Of a stretch of 36,756 nucleotides of DNA, positions 14,600 through 22,842 are shown in pieces. The first letter of the stretch is position 1. The number at the start of each line of letters is the position of its first letter. The position numbers and the translations under genes are program-made. The notes beneath the pieces were generated by a model, which searched no databases, had not been told where the DNA came from, and saw nothing but the letters and a program-made list of their open reading frames with translations. Origin of the DNA: a virus; the IMG/VR virus record IMGVR_UViG_3300031787_000391, positions 1 through 36,756 of that record; one strand, 5' to 3'.

Positions 14600-17018
14600 C
14601 TTCAAACCCTCCCAAATCACCCCTTTGGGTTATTTCATAAAAGCTGCCGACCCTGTAATACCCCCGCTGAAGGCCGTAAATTCCGAACCTTGCTTTGGTC
14701 TTGTAAGGCTTCCAATCATCCAGCAATCGCATTGCGTCATGTATGAATTTGGTGTTGGCGGTGTGCATATCCCCCAGCTTCATACCAAATGCTTCAACCC
14801 ATATCTCAGCTGCACACACCCTGTCTCGCTGATGCTTTCCGATAGGCTCCAGCTCGTCGTCGGTCTGGTAATATTCCCGGCGCTTGTACATGTCCCTTTC
14901 CTCCCATCCGTCGGGCAACAGCTTCTCCAGGTACCTTTCAATAATACCGGCACGGTCGTCGCGCTCGCTGTGCTGCTCCTGCACTTCCATTGCTATTGCT
15001 TCCAGTTCTTTTGGCAGGTACAAAGGCTCGCCTTGTTCGTACAGCACCACCGCTTCCGCCCATATCTGGTCCACCTCCGTTTTGGTCAGTTCCGTGAACA
15101 GATCCTTCTTTGGATTGCCGGTACGTATCGGCCAGAAGCGACGATTCCCGGTACTGTCGCGCAGGAAGTCGGCTTTGTTGGTGGACCCAAAGAAGATACA
15201 CTGGCGGGGAAAGTTTTCGATGCGCTTACCATAGGCCACCCGGAAGCGATCTTCACACTTACTTACGTAGTGCTTCACCGTCTCCACCTCCTGCTTCTTC
15301 ATACCACTGAGCTCAGCCACCTCGATAATCCACACACCCTGCAGCTGTTCGTATGCTTCCTTGCCCTGCATCGTGGTGAAGCTGTCGCTGAACCAATGGC
15401 GGCCCAGCCTGGCGAAGAGGCTACTCTTACCAATACCCTGCGGCCCTACGGTCACGGCCATGTTGTCGAACTTGATACCCGGACGCATCACCCTGGCCAC
15501 TGCTGCCACCAGCATCTTCCGGGCCACGGCACGGGTGTACTCGTTATCCTCGGCACCCATGTAATCAATGAACAGCGTGTCGACCCGCTCCTGTTCGTCC
15601 CAGCTGAGCGTGTCGAGGTAGTCCCGCACCGGGTGGAACTTGTGGCGCTCGTATATCACGGACAATGCTTTCTCCAGCTTGCCGGTGGTAAGGCCGTACA
15701 CCGTCTCGATGTAGTGCTCCATGTTATCGGCATCCCGGTCGGTCAGGTAACGGTCAGCGAAGGTGACGCTGCGCCAGGGCAGGCGGCGCGTGAACACCGG
15801 CCGGTTCTCGAAGAGGTCGTACTGGAGGTTGCTGCTGAGGTGCGGGTCGTTCTCCATGATCTTCACAATATTGTCGATAGTGGACAGCAGTGTACCTTTC
15901 TTATCATAGTCCAGCTCCTTCATCCAGTCGCGGCTTCCCTCGGTCAGCTCCACACCCTCGAAATCACCCATGGCACTCTGGAGCCGGTCTTCACCGAACT
16001 GCTGCTTCACCCGGCCATCCTTGATGGCGAGATCCGTCATAGCAGAGAAACTCGGCATCTTGTTCACCGGCGTACCTTCCTTCGCGTCTTCGTCCTTCAA
16101 GCCGAACAGGTGCAGGCGCACCAGGTCGAAGGCGTTGCACAGCTTGCTGCTGGCAGGATCTGTGGCATGGTGTGAGAAAGCGAACTTGTCGTCGTAGGTC
16201 ACCACCCCGGCAGCCGTAGAGCCGCCTGTGAACGTATAGCGGTTGTTAATAGCGCAAGGTTCGTAAGTACCGGGCAGGAACGTCTCGATTGCCTCATGGA
16301 TAGTGTACGCCCGGCAGAACGCCCCTACGATGCCAGTCTTCTCCAGCGGATCACCCTGCTTGGCGATGTCGCGCTGCACCAGCTTGTCCACCTTGCTGCT
16401 CACCGGCCACTCGCTTACGTCCCGCCAGTTGTGATAAGACGCCAGTACCTCATCGGCACATACCCACGGACCGTCCTGCACCTCGAAGAGGAACTCCCCA
16501 TCCTTAGCGGTGGAGGGCCAGTACATGAGGCGCTCCGGCTGGAAGGTGGAGGGATCGAAATATTCAATCCCCAAATTACCCGCTACCCGCCGGCCGATGG
16601 CTTCGCACTCGTCAGGCGTACACTCGCGGTCGATGGGTAGTACCAAACGCAGGCGGGGTGATTCCGGGCTGTGCTTGTGGGTGGAGTAGATGCAGGCCGC
16701 GTTGTCGTAGAGCATCGTAAACTCATCCCAGAAGCCCACCGGCGCATAGTCCATGTCGAGGGTAAGCAGCTGCCGGGCGATCACCGCACCCTTGCGGCGC
16801 TTGCCTCCTGCGAGGTGGCCGCCTACGAAGCCGCCCACGTCCTTGATCTCGTCCTGCCGCCCCTTCTTGGCGCTGTTGTATTCCCGGTACGTCTCAGCAG
16901 TACGGTGTGTAGTGCTGAGCTTCTTCACCAGGTCGCTCCACTGCATGTCCCGGTTCTTCCATTGCAGCTCCTTACGGCTGCGGCCTGTGCTTATGAGTAT
17001 GTGTCCGTCGTGGTTCAT
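14592..17018 (-). CDS. Primase-helicase (AEP-like plus VapE/SF3 helicase)
   Basis: An 808-residue replication protein. The N-terminal part has archaeo-eukaryotic primase-like motifs: LLTLDMD (D88/D90), STHKH (112-116) and the following basic PRLRLVLP. The C-terminal half is a VapE/VirE-type SF3 ATPase: Walker A GPQGIGKSS (525-533), Walker B region VWIIEVAEL (562-570) and GSTNKADFLRDSTGNRRFWP (611-630), the conserved motif C/arginine-finger segment. It should synthesise primers and unwind DNA at the origin, working with the family A polymerase just upstream. The start overlaps the 55-residue gene by ATGA. An iteron cluster begins within its last codons and extends downstream. Primase assignment is slightly less certain than helicase. 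Confidence 0.9.
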   Translation of the reverse strand: MNHDGHILISTGRSRKELQWKNRDMQWSDLVKKLSTTHRTAETYREYNSAKKGRQDEIKDVGGFVGGHLAGGKRRKGAVIARQLLTLDMDYAPVGFWDEFTMLYDNAACIYSTHKHSPESPRLRLVLPIDRECTPDECEAIGRRVAGNLGIEYFDPSTFQPERLMYWPSTAKDGEFLFEVQDGPWVCADEVLASYHNWRDVSEWPVSSKVDKLVQRDIAKQGDPLEKTGIVGAFCRAYTIHEAIETFLPGTYEPCAINNRYTFTGGSTAAGVVTYDDKFAFSHHATDPASSKLCNAFDLVRLHLFGLKDEDAKEGTPVNKMPSFSAMTDLAIKDGRVKQQFGEDRLQSAMGDFEGVELTEGSRDWMKELDYDKKGTLLSTIDNIVKIMENDPHLSSNLQYDLFENRPVFTRRLPWRSVTFADRYLTDRDADNMEHYIETVYGLTTGKLEKALSVIYERHKFHPVRDYLDTLSWDEQERVDTLFIDYMGAEDNEYTRAVARKMLVAAVARVMRPGIKFDNMAVTVGPQGIGKSSLFARLGRHWFSDSFTTMQGKEAYEQLQGVWIIEVAELSGMKKQEVETVKHYVSKCEDRFRVAYGKRIENFPRQCIFFGSTNKADFLRDSTGNRRFWPIRTGNPKKDLFTELTKTEVDQIWAEAVVLYEQGEPLYLPKELEAIAMEVQEQHSERDDRAGIIERYLEKLLPDGWEERDMYKRREYYQTDDELEPIGKHQRDRVCAAEIWVEAFGMKLGDMHTANTKFIHDAMRLLDDWKPYKTKARFGIYGLQRGYYRVGSFYEITQRGDLGGFEDE

Positions 17019-17182
17019 TGTTCGTCTTTGAGCATGATGATTTTTGCCGTGAGGCGTTGTATTTCTTCTTCGATGGCATCCTTCAGCGCGGGATCTGCGA
17101 TGAAGTCATCGAGCGTGTTGAGTACGGCTTCCTCGAAGCCATCGACAGCCATCAGCACGGTTTCCTTGTTGATCTGTGCCAT
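17015..17182 (-). CDS. Small acidic helical protein between polymerase and primase
   Basis: A 55-residue protein, MAQINKETVLMAVDGFEEAV onward, ending in a heptad-like helix (IEEEIQRLTAKIIMLKDEQ). Start ATG 17182 lies one base after the polymerase stop and is preferred over an upstream in-frame codon inside that gene. It ends in an ATGA overlap with the primase-helicase. An acidic helical peptide translated between two replication enzymes could be an adaptor, but no family is recognised. Confidence 0.65.
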   Translation of the reverse strand: MAQINKETVLMAVDGFEEAVLNTLDDFIADPALKDAIEEEIQRLTAKIIMLKDEQ

Positions 17183-17183
17183 G

Positions 17184-19133
17184 TTAGTCTTTTTTATAGT
17201 ATTTAGTAATATATCCGTCTGCACGCAGCGGCAGTCCTTTCGCCCAGCTGATCGGCTGGCCCATCAGGCTCACCATGAAGTCCAGCAGCTCCGGCTTTCC
17301 TTGCGGTATCTCCGCCACGATCTCGTCGTGTACGTGGATTACCGTCTCAATACCGGCACCATCCACCCGCAGCAGGGCAACCGCCAGGCAGTCCCGTGCA
17401 ATGGCCTGTATGATGTTCTCCACCAGCTTACCGCCGTAGGTGTCGATGCGGGTCCACGCTTTTGTTGTTTGGCTGGTGCCGTAGTACGTGATGGCCTTGC
17501 CGTATCTTCCTTCTGTGATCTTGGCGCCCATGTACATGAGCTGCCGGCCGCTGGGCAGGGTTATGATCAGCCGGTCGTGGCGGTGCTGGAAGCGCAGACC
17601 ATGTTGCATAGTAACGGCCATACCTTCCAGAGCGCTGATCGCGGCATCGTTCACCTCTTCCCACAGCCTTACGATGGCAGGGTTGGCACTGCGCCACAGC
17701 TTCACCAGCCGTTCCAGTTCCTTGTCGTCGAGGCCCATCTTATCAGCGCCCATGGCTTTCAGCGCACCGGGTCCGCCCTGGTAGCCAAGCGCCAGTTCTG
17801 CCACCTTACCCTTCTGCCGCAGGTCGCTTCCTTTCTTGATAGATTCGATGGGCACGCCGAACATCTGCGCCGCGCTGGCTTCATAGATCTTACCATGTGA
17901 GTTAAACACGTCGATGCGCCACTGCTCACCACTGAGCCACGCGATCACCCGTGCTTCGATAGCGGAGAAATCCGCTACGGCGAAGACGTTGCCGGGTGTA
18001 GGTATGAAGGCCGTGCGGATGAGCTGCGACAGCACGTCGGGTACGTTGCCGTATAGTAATTCAATCAGATCAGCATCGCCACCCGCCACCAGCTGTCGTG
18101 CGAGGTCAAGATCACTGAGATGGTTCTGCGGCAGGTTCTGCACCTGCACCAGCTGCCCGGTCCAGCGGCCGCTACGTGCGGCACCGTAATACCGCAGCAT
18201 GCCACGCACACGCCCATCCGGGCATACAGCGTTGCGCATGGCTTCGTACTTCTTCACACTCGACTTGCTGAGCTCGCTGCGGATCTGCACCACGCGGGAA
18301 GTCACATCGCAGTCAGTGGACTGCATCAGCGCAGGCAGGTCTGCTTTGCGCAGCGTTGCCACTTCTTCACCTGTCTGGTCACTGAGCCATGCCTTCAGCT
18401 GTTGCGTGCTGTTGGGGTTGTCAAGGCCGGTGAGCTGCATGGCTTCGCTTTCCAGCCGCTCACGTACCTCGCTGTCGATGCGCAGGGCCTGCTGCACCAT
18501 CGGTACATCCACCAGCACGCCCCGGTCGTTGATCTGCTGATCGAGTGCCCACAGCTGCTGTTCACTGTCGGGTATCTCCAGCCATTCCAATGCCTTTGCG
18601 ATCTCACGTTCCACCACCACATCCTGGGCGCAGTACTTCTTGAACTCATCCCAGCGGAAGAGATCGTGCTGTGGTAAGTTGCGGGTGCGCATGCCGTTCG
18701 TCTTGGTGGGTTTACAAGGCAGGCAGAAGTATTTGATCAGTGCTTTGCCGGAGGCATCCTTCTGCTGCGATAAGCCGAGCGTGCGGGCTACGTTGTCGAG
18801 GCCGCTGGGCAGCCCGGCCATGGCAGCGCGTACAGCCGTACAGCGCCATTGCTCAGCAGGCAGCTCCACGCCCAGCCACGCCTCCAGGCAGGTACGTTCA
18901 AAGTTGGCGTTGAAGGCGGTTTTGATATAACGTTTGTCGGTGAGGTACTGGCGGAATATCTCCTTCAGGCGTGGCCCTTCAGCCTTCACGTCCTTCACTT
19001 GCACAGGACCGTCGTCGAAGGCAAAGCCGATAAGCAGAATCTCGAAATCCGGGCTTTTAGCATATCGGTACACACCAGAGCGGAGAAGATCCTCGGAGCT
19101 GTACGTTTCGATGTCGATGCGGAGTGTTGTCAT
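17184..19133 (-). CDS. Family A DNA polymerase with 3'-5' exonuclease domain
   Basis: A 649-residue replicative polymerase. The proofreading domain has Exo I RIDIET (D7/E9), an Exo II-like NANFE segment (75-79) and Exo III YCAQD (167-171). Polymerase motif A is ADFSAIEARVIAWLSGE (from 387, catalytic D388). Motif B is the O-helix RQKGKVAELALGYQGG (439-454) and motif C is HVHDEIVAE (D603). It resembles phage DNA polymerases of the DUF2800/DUF2815 replication cassette. It starts right after the preceding small gene (TAAATG), and the next ORF starts one base after its stop. All catalytic positions are intact. Confidence 0.96.
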   Translation of the reverse strand: MTTLRIDIETYSSEDLLRSGVYRYAKSPDFEILLIGFAFDDGPVQVKDVKAEGPRLKEIFRQYLTDKRYIKTAFNANFERTCLEAWLGVELPAEQWRCTAVRAAMAGLPSGLDNVARTLGLSQQKDASGKALIKYFCLPCKPTKTNGMRTRNLPQHDLFRWDEFKKYCAQDVVVEREIAKALEWLEIPDSEQQLWALDQQINDRGVLVDVPMVQQALRIDSEVRERLESEAMQLTGLDNPNSTQQLKAWLSDQTGEEVATLRKADLPALMQSTDCDVTSRVVQIRSELSKSSVKKYEAMRNAVCPDGRVRGMLRYYGAARSGRWTGQLVQVQNLPQNHLSDLDLARQLVAGGDADLIELLYGNVPDVLSQLIRTAFIPTPGNVFAVADFSAIEARVIAWLSGEQWRIDVFNSHGKIYEASAAQMFGVPIESIKKGSDLRQKGKVAELALGYQGGPGALKAMGADKMGLDDKELERLVKLWRSANPAIVRLWEEVNDAAISALEGMAVTMQHGLRFQHRHDRLIITLPSGRQLMYMGAKITEGRYGKAITYYGTSQTTKAWTRIDTYGGKLVENIIQAIARDCLAVALLRVDGAGIETVIHVHDEIVAEIPQGKPELLDFMVSLMGQPISWAKGLPLRADGYITKYYKKD

Positions 19134-19343
19134 TTATTCTCCCGGACCTACTATAAGAAGCAGGTGCCAATTTTTGGTTATTAAAATGTCGAATCTGTTC
19201 TTTTGCTTCAGGTATTCGCAGTACTGCTGAATGACCTGTTTGCGCTGGTTGAAGGTTTTATGCACATCCGGATTGATGCGTACCTCCACTTCATCCACCT
19301 TGCTGTCTTTTATGTATAGCTCCAGTTTCATTTTGCGTTTCAT
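19134..19343 (-). CDS. Small basic protein upstream of DNA polymerase
   Basis: A 69-residue Lys-rich protein, MKRKMKLELYIKDSKVDEVE onward, with alternating beta and helix (HKTFNQRKQVIQQYCEYLKQ). It starts in an ATGA overlap with the 130-residue Cys-rich gene and ends directly before the polymerase start (TAAATG). Nothing identifies its function. Basic charge and location allow a nucleic-acid-binding accessory role, but this is speculation. Confidence 0.65.
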   Translation of the reverse strand: MKRKMKLELYIKDSKVDEVEVRINPDVHKTFNQRKQVIQQYCEYLKQKNRFDILITKNWHLLLIVGPGE

Positions 19344-19732
19344 AAAAGGGTTAATTGTGTAGGCTCCTTCTCATCATATCCAATGCCCAGGTTGCCCATA
19401 GTCAAGCTGTAACGCCAGCGTGAGTAACGACGGGCATGTTCGTCGCAGAGTATAGTCATTGGCAGCTTCTTACCGTTACTACGCAACCACATCCAGCCAT
19501 ACCCGAATTTGTTACGACAGCAAACCTCACCGCACACTTTGCAGTAAACTTCAATATGATGAGCGCTGTACATACCGTCTTTCAGGAAATTGTAAGTCAT
19601 GCTGTTCTGCAGCCACATACAAACCTTACCGGCGTTTTTCTGTTTGAGGAAATCGTCAAGGCAGGTGTACGTTACAGGTACGCCGCTCATTTGTAAAGCA
19701 ATTTTTTGCGATATGTGACTGAGCTTAAACAT
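19340..19732 (-). CDS. Cysteine-rich, possibly zinc-binding protein
   Basis: A 130-residue protein with a Cys/His cluster: YCKVCGEVCCRNKFGYGW, then ILCDEHARRYSRWRYS. The spacing CxxC-x3-CC plus CDEH looks like a zinc-ribbon or HNH-like zinc site. No HNH nuclease motif (HH or N in the right place) is evident. It overlaps the downstream 69-residue gene by ATGA and the upstream gene by 8 bp. Position in the replication block suggests a DNA-related role. The family is unknown to me. Confidence 0.65.
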   Translation of the reverse strand: MFKLSHISQKIALQMSGVPVTYTCLDDFLKQKNAGKVCMWLQNSMTYNFLKDGMYSAHHIEVYCKVCGEVCCRNKFGYGWMWLRSNGKKLPMTILCDEHARRYSRWRYSLTMGNLGIGYDEKEPTQLTLL

Positions 19733-20126
19733 TGCGCAGCTTTAAGGTGATAAGGGTGTGCAGTGTGGCTTTACCGTGCTTGATGGGCTCGCCAATCAAT
19801 ACCCGGCCGCTCTTCCCTTCATACGCCACACTCTCAAATACCAGGCGCACCAGTGCAGTGGAAGCAAATACCAAATTCTTGTAATTACCGGATTGCTTTT
19901 CACGAAGCACAAAGCCGTCACTCTTTACGACCTGCAGATACCAATTTTCCGGATCGTCTTCATCCTGCAGCAGCTGCACCTGTTCGCCTGGCCTCAAGTC
20001 GAGATGCTGACGCGCCGCGTCATTAAAGACGAAAATGCCGTTACGGCTGTATAAGCCAATCGAAGGAACGCCCGGCTGCGCAGTACGTGCAGGCAGCGTT
20101 TCTGTATTGTATGTCTTTAAATTCAT
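19725..20126 (-). CDS. Unknown conserved-looking phage protein in replication block
   Basis: A 133-residue mostly beta protein, MNLKTYNTETLPARTAQPGV onward, with FNDAARQHLDLRPGEQVQLL, which has the look of an AbrB/SpoVT-like or beta-barrel DNA-binding element (...A...L.L..G..V). A later segment is ALVRLVFESVAYEGKSGRVL. It starts about 15 bp beyond a strong hairpin terminator that follows the DUF2815 gene, so it may be expressed at a lower or different level than genes upstream. Function is not assigned. Confidence 0.62.
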   Translation of the reverse strand: MNLKTYNTETLPARTAQPGVPSIGLYSRNGIFVFNDAARQHLDLRPGEQVQLLQDEDDPENWYLQVVKSDGFVLREKQSGNYKNLVFASTALVRLVFESVAYEGKSGRVLIGEPIKHGKATLHTLITLKLRNV

Positions 20127-20140
20127 TGTTTACAGTTTAA

Positions 20141-20165
20141 GAAAAGCCCCCGCCGCAACGGGGGC
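20141..20165 (-). terminator. Hairpin terminator after the DUF2815 gene
   Basis: Minus-strand RNA would form GCCCCCG, loop TTGCGG, CGGGGGC (20165-20146), followed by TTTTC. A 7 bp all-GC stem with a short T-run fits a rho-independent terminator or attenuator inside the early operon, between the DUF2815 stop (20176) and the next start (20126). Confidence 0.72.
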
Positions 20166-20175
20166 CTGTTGGTGA

Positions 20176-20733
20176 TTAAAACAAATCTTCGTCTTCGATT
20201 TCGAGGTCAGCGAAATCATTCTCGGCAGTGCTCTTGCCGCCCAGGCTATCGCCGTCTTTCACCTTCATCAGGTGGTTAAGGCCGCAGGCAACACCCTTGT
20301 TACCGCTGGTGTTAAACGCAAAGAAGGTGATGGAAGCGTGACCGTAGCAGCCGCTGTAAAGTTCCTCCTGGTCGATGATGGGCTGGCGGTTCTTGTCAAC
20401 CAATCCCGGCTTTGTCTTTGCGTTGGCCGTTACGAAGTACGCGTTCTCATAAGCCGGATCATCCGGGCGTTCCTCGTCGCCATCGCGTAAAGGACTTTTG
20501 ATGTTAGCCGGGATCTTCCCGCCAAACTTTGCCTTGCCGGCTTCCTTCGCCGCTTCTATGGCTTTTTTGATCAGCCCCAGCGTTTTAGTATCGCTTTTCG
20601 GGATGATCAGTGAAACACTGTATTTTGGTTCACTGTTTTCGTCAATCTTCTTAGGCTCCCAAACGTGGAGGTAAGAAAAGCGCACAAGGCCAGTGATTAC
20701 CTTCGTGCTGTTGTCTGTGGTAATTGTACTCAC
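20176..20733 (-). CDS. DUF2815 single-strand DNA-binding-like protein
   Basis: A 185-residue protein matching DUF2815. Signatures are FSYLHVWEPKKIDENSEPKY, then YSVSLIIPKSDTKTL, then IKSPLRDGDEER and ELYSGCYGHASITFFAF. The C-terminus is strongly acidic (FADLEIEDEDLF), as in single-stranded DNA-binding proteins that recruit partners. DUF2815 is usually coded between DUF2800 and a family A polymerase in phages, exactly as here. The start is GTG at 20733 (no ATG precedes the conserved core), and an A/T-rich stretch lies upstream. A strong terminator follows the gene. Confidence 0.88.
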   Translation of the reverse strand: MSTITTDNSTKVITGLVRFSYLHVWEPKKIDENSEPKYSVSLIIPKSDTKTLGLIKKAIEAAKEAGKAKFGGKIPANIKSPLRDGDEERPDDPAYENAYFVTANAKTKPGLVDKNRQPIIDQEELYSGCYGHASITFFAFNTSGNKGVACGLNHLMKVKDGDSLGGKSTAENDFADLEIEDEDLF

Positions 20734-20746
20734 AATTGAATAATTT

Positions 20747-21904
20747 TTAAAGTGTTAAAAAATCAGCAGCTGCGGCTTCGCTGCTGTGGTATTCAGGCCG
20801 CTTGTCGGTAGCCGGTACCAGTGTGGGTTTGCCGGGAGGCTTTACCACGTAAGGTCCGATCATACTGCTGAACGTCATTTTACCCAGCAGTTTCTCGAAT
20901 GCGGTAATGCCCTGCAGCTTGCGGTTGTAAATCTGTGAATCGTCGAAGCCAGCTTTGGTAAGTTCCTGCACAACGGCTTCCTCATTGGCTATGGTACGCA
21001 CGCTGCGTCCTTCCACCAGCTTGTAGCCGGGCCAGCGCTTGCCGTTGATGGCTTCTGCCAGGGCGTGTTCTTCCACGGCTTTGATCCACTGGCTGAACAT
21101 CTCAGCACGGCTCAGCACGTCTGCGATCTCTTCATCGCTGAGCTGTGCGGGTTGCTGGAACTCGTACCTGGCCAGTTGCAGGTTGAGGTCTGCAAACGCC
21201 CGGCAGGTGGCTTTCACCTTGCAGAAGCGGCAGTGATCACCCGCCACCAGTTCGCCTTTGCCTTCATAGGCAAGATGCGCCAGCGGCTTGAGCTCGAGAG
21301 CGCCCCACTGCAACACAACATCCCGGCTGTACTCATGCTGGGCGATGTTACCCATGCGGGGTTGGTAGATGGTAGTGCGGATAGTGGTGATGTCGTATAG
21401 GTGATCGAAAGCGTTGAGTGCGCCCAAGGCGTACATCTTCATCTGCTTATTGTCAGCAGCGCTGACGGCCACACCCTTGCCGTATTTCAGATCCACCACG
21501 TCCATGATGCCGTCGGCAATGATCACACAGTCACCGGTGCCAAAGCCTTCCGGCACCCATGAGGTGAGGTCGATGCGGTGTTCGAGGAAGATGTCTGCAT
21601 CGCTGCTGCGCTTCTGCGCTTCGCTGTACAGCTCCAGTACGTATGTCACGTAATCGTCCACGTATTCCTGCATGCTCTCGCCGTACATCGGGTTGTCATA
21701 GATTTCATCCAGTTCGCCCCTGAACATCTTGGCCGCAAACCTTCCGAGCTGCAGCCCCAGTTGTATCTCTGCCAGCCGGTGAGCCAGTGTGCCCTCGGCA
21801 GCGGCCTCCCCTGCCCTGTCGGGCAGCTGCTCTTCCAGCCTTGCACTGGGCGTGCAGGTAAGCCAGCGATGGGCAGAGGAGGGTGATAGTAGTGCGTGTG
21901 CCAT
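20747..21904 (-). CDS. DUF2800 PD-(D/E)XK nuclease-like protein
   Basis: A 385-residue protein of DUF2800, related to Cas4/RecB-type nucleases. It opens with MAHALLSPSSAHRWLTCTPS, followed by EGTLAHRLAEIQLG. The nuclease core has FGTGDCVIIADGIMDVVDLK with YGKG, giving the GDxxI...DxK pattern. A downstream Cys cluster (CRFCKVKATCRA) could hold a zinc or Fe-S cluster together with the N-terminal Cys17. It is probably a recombination or end-processing nuclease acting with the DUF2815 protein and polymerase. It starts just after the 116-residue gene upstream (TAACATG). Catalysis has not been shown for the family as far as I know. Confidence 0.87.
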   Translation of the reverse strand: MAHALLSPSSAHRWLTCTPSARLEEQLPDRAGEAAAEGTLAHRLAEIQLGLQLGRFAAKMFRGELDEIYDNPMYGESMQEYVDDYVTYVLELYSEAQKRSSDADIFLEHRIDLTSWVPEGFGTGDCVIIADGIMDVVDLKYGKGVAVSAADNKQMKMYALGALNAFDHLYDITTIRTTIYQPRMGNIAQHEYSRDVVLQWGALELKPLAHLAYEGKGELVAGDHCRFCKVKATCRAFADLNLQLARYEFQQPAQLSDEEIADVLSRAEMFSQWIKAVEEHALAEAINGKRWPGYKLVEGRSVRTIANEEAVVQELTKAGFDDSQIYNRKLQGITAFEKLLGKMTFSSMIGPYVVKPPGKPTLVPATDKRPEYHSSEAAAADFLTL

Positions 21905-21905
21905 G

Positions 21906-22256
21906 TTACAGAGCGTTTACCTGGTTAAGGAAATCATGGTAATGTTCCGGCGCCAGGCTGCTGACGTTGGCAGCCCCGTACTGGGTCAGGAGCTTCTTGA
22001 GCGCTTCCCGGTGGGTCGTGCTTTTCTCCTTCACAGCGGCACGGAGCTGTTCAACGGTAATACTTCCGTTGTGGCTTACTTCAGCTTGCGGCTGTTCGGG
22101 TTTGCTGCTGTCGCTGGCAGCGGTCAATACCGCTTCTGCGGCTGCTGTCTTTTGCGCTTTCGGCGCTTTTGCTGGTGCTGCGGTGGCCACATCCCGTGGC
22201 CCTATGATGGAGTACAGCTGCTCCATCGACTCGCATTGGATTGTTACAGTTATCAT
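21906..22256 (-). CDS. Early protein upstream of DUF2800, function unknown
   Basis: A 116-residue protein with an N-terminal short domain (MITVTIQCESMEQLYSIIGP), an Ala/Lys/Pro linker at about 25-65, and a C-terminal helical domain (ITVEQLRAAVKEKSTTHREA, then LKKLLTQYGAANVSSLAPE). The C-terminal pattern occurs in several phage proteins next to recombination genes. It may be a protein-interaction module, which is inference. It starts 7 bp after the upstream 57-residue ORF. Confidence 0.7.
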   Translation of the reverse strand: MITVTIQCESMEQLYSIIGPRDVATAAPAKAPKAQKTAAAEAVLTAASDSSKPEQPQAEVSHNGSITVEQLRAAVKEKSTTHREALKKLLTQYGAANVSSLAPEHYHDFLNQVNAL

Positions 22257-22262
22257 GTGAAC

Positions 22263-22436
22263 TTAATTTTCGATTTGTAAGGGCTCCCAGTGTCCGATCA
22301 GTACCGTACATACCTGCGCGGCATCTGCCCACTGGCTATACCGGTGCGCCTCCTTTGCCATGGGTGAAGTGATAGGCATGTTGTTATGCCACCCGGCGAA
22401 ATAATGCCCGGTAATGCTATTTTTTACGACCCACAT
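22263..22436 (-). CDS. Small early ORF, 57 residues, unknown
   Basis: A 57-codon ORF, MWVVKNSITGHYFAGWHNNM onward, ending VLIGHWEPLQIEN. Its start overlaps the end of the upstream 41-residue membrane ORF by 20 bp, and it stops 7 bp before the 116-residue gene, so it fits the gene chain. Aromatic-rich and soluble. This kind of short protein with a KN...G.YF.GW opening recurs in phage early regions, but no function is known to me. Confidence 0.6.
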   Translation of the reverse strand: MWVVKNSITGHYFAGWHNNMPITSPMAKEAHRYSQWADAAQVCTVLIGHWEPLQIEN

Positions 22437-22542
22437 AGTTGTTGTGTTTTGCGTCCAGGTAAACTGCCCGCCAGTACAGTGCGGCAGATGAAATCAGCAA
22501 AAAGGCGCTGATGGATAGGATGATCATTTCAGTTTTATTCAT
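22417..22542 (-). CDS. 41-residue single-span membrane protein
   Basis: An ORF starting MNKTEMIILSISAFLLISSA, with one hydrophobic helix of about 20 residues followed by a basic tail (YLDAKHNNYVGRKK). It would sit in the host inner membrane with the basic end inside. It overlaps the next ORF by 20 bp. Early expression of a tiny membrane protein suggests host takeover or exclusion, but nothing in the sequence proves it. Confidence 0.52.
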   Translation of the reverse strand: MNKTEMIILSISAFLLISSAALYWRAVYLDAKHNNYVGRKK

Positions 22543-22554
22543 AGTCTGCAATTA

Positions 22555-22662
22555 TCAGGTAAAGAAGCCCCGGCCGTCACCTTCCAACCGAACCATTTGA
22601 CTGATCCGGGGCGTTGCAACCTCACTTATCTGTCCCTCGGTTGCCACGGGACCATCATTCAT
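22555..22662 (-). CDS. Doubtful 35-residue ORF over a structured region
   Basis: A 35-codon ORF, MNDGPVATEGQISEVATPRI onward, whose ATG overlaps the stop of the RHH gene (ATGA). The overlap favours a gene. The DNA, however, also contains two inverted repeats: GTCCC/GGGAC at 22633-22653 and GCCCCGG/CCGGGGC bracketing about 33 bases at 22566-22612. The second is followed on the minus strand by TTCTTT. The region may instead be a terminator or structured RNA. Confidence 0.3.
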   Translation of the reverse strand: MNDGPVATEGQISEVATPRISQMVRLEGDGRGFFT

Positions 22663-22817
22663 TTTACCAGTGCCTGCGCTGCGTCTCTGAGCAGCTGGGC
22701 AATGCTGGTGTTCTTTTTCTTCGCAGCTGCTTTCAGCTTGCGGTGTGCGGCAGCCGATACGTAGGTTTCAAGCCTCTTACCGCCTGCTGCTTTGGTTTTG
22801 ATTTCCTTCGTTGCCAT
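22659..22817 (-). CDS. Ribbon-helix-helix (CopG/Arc-type) DNA-binding protein
   Basis: A 52-residue protein, MATKEIKTKAAGGKRLETYV then SAAAHRKLKAAAKKKNTSIA then QLLRDAAQALVK. The layout is the ribbon-helix-helix fold: a beta strand (KRLETYVS), helix A (AAHRKLKAAAKKKN) and helix B (SIAQLLRDAAQAL). Strongly basic. RHH proteins dimerise and bind DNA through the strand, usually as repressors. It lies just after a terminator in the early region and could regulate the downstream replication genes or act as a plasmid-type copy or partition regulator. Confidence 0.82.
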   Translation of the reverse strand: MATKEIKTKAAGGKRLETYVSAAAHRKLKAAAKKKNTSIAQLLRDAAQALVK

Positions 22818-22842
22818 ATTTTAGGTTTTAGTGAAGCTGTTT

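Noticed and set aside
12748-17900. Long plus-strand open frames (e.g. 12748-14037, 14514-16175, 16671-17900) opposite helicase, primase and polymerase genes
   Set aside because: They are antisense to genes with intact catalytic motifs, have low-complexity His/Val/Leu-rich translations and no start signals. They are codon-bias shadows.
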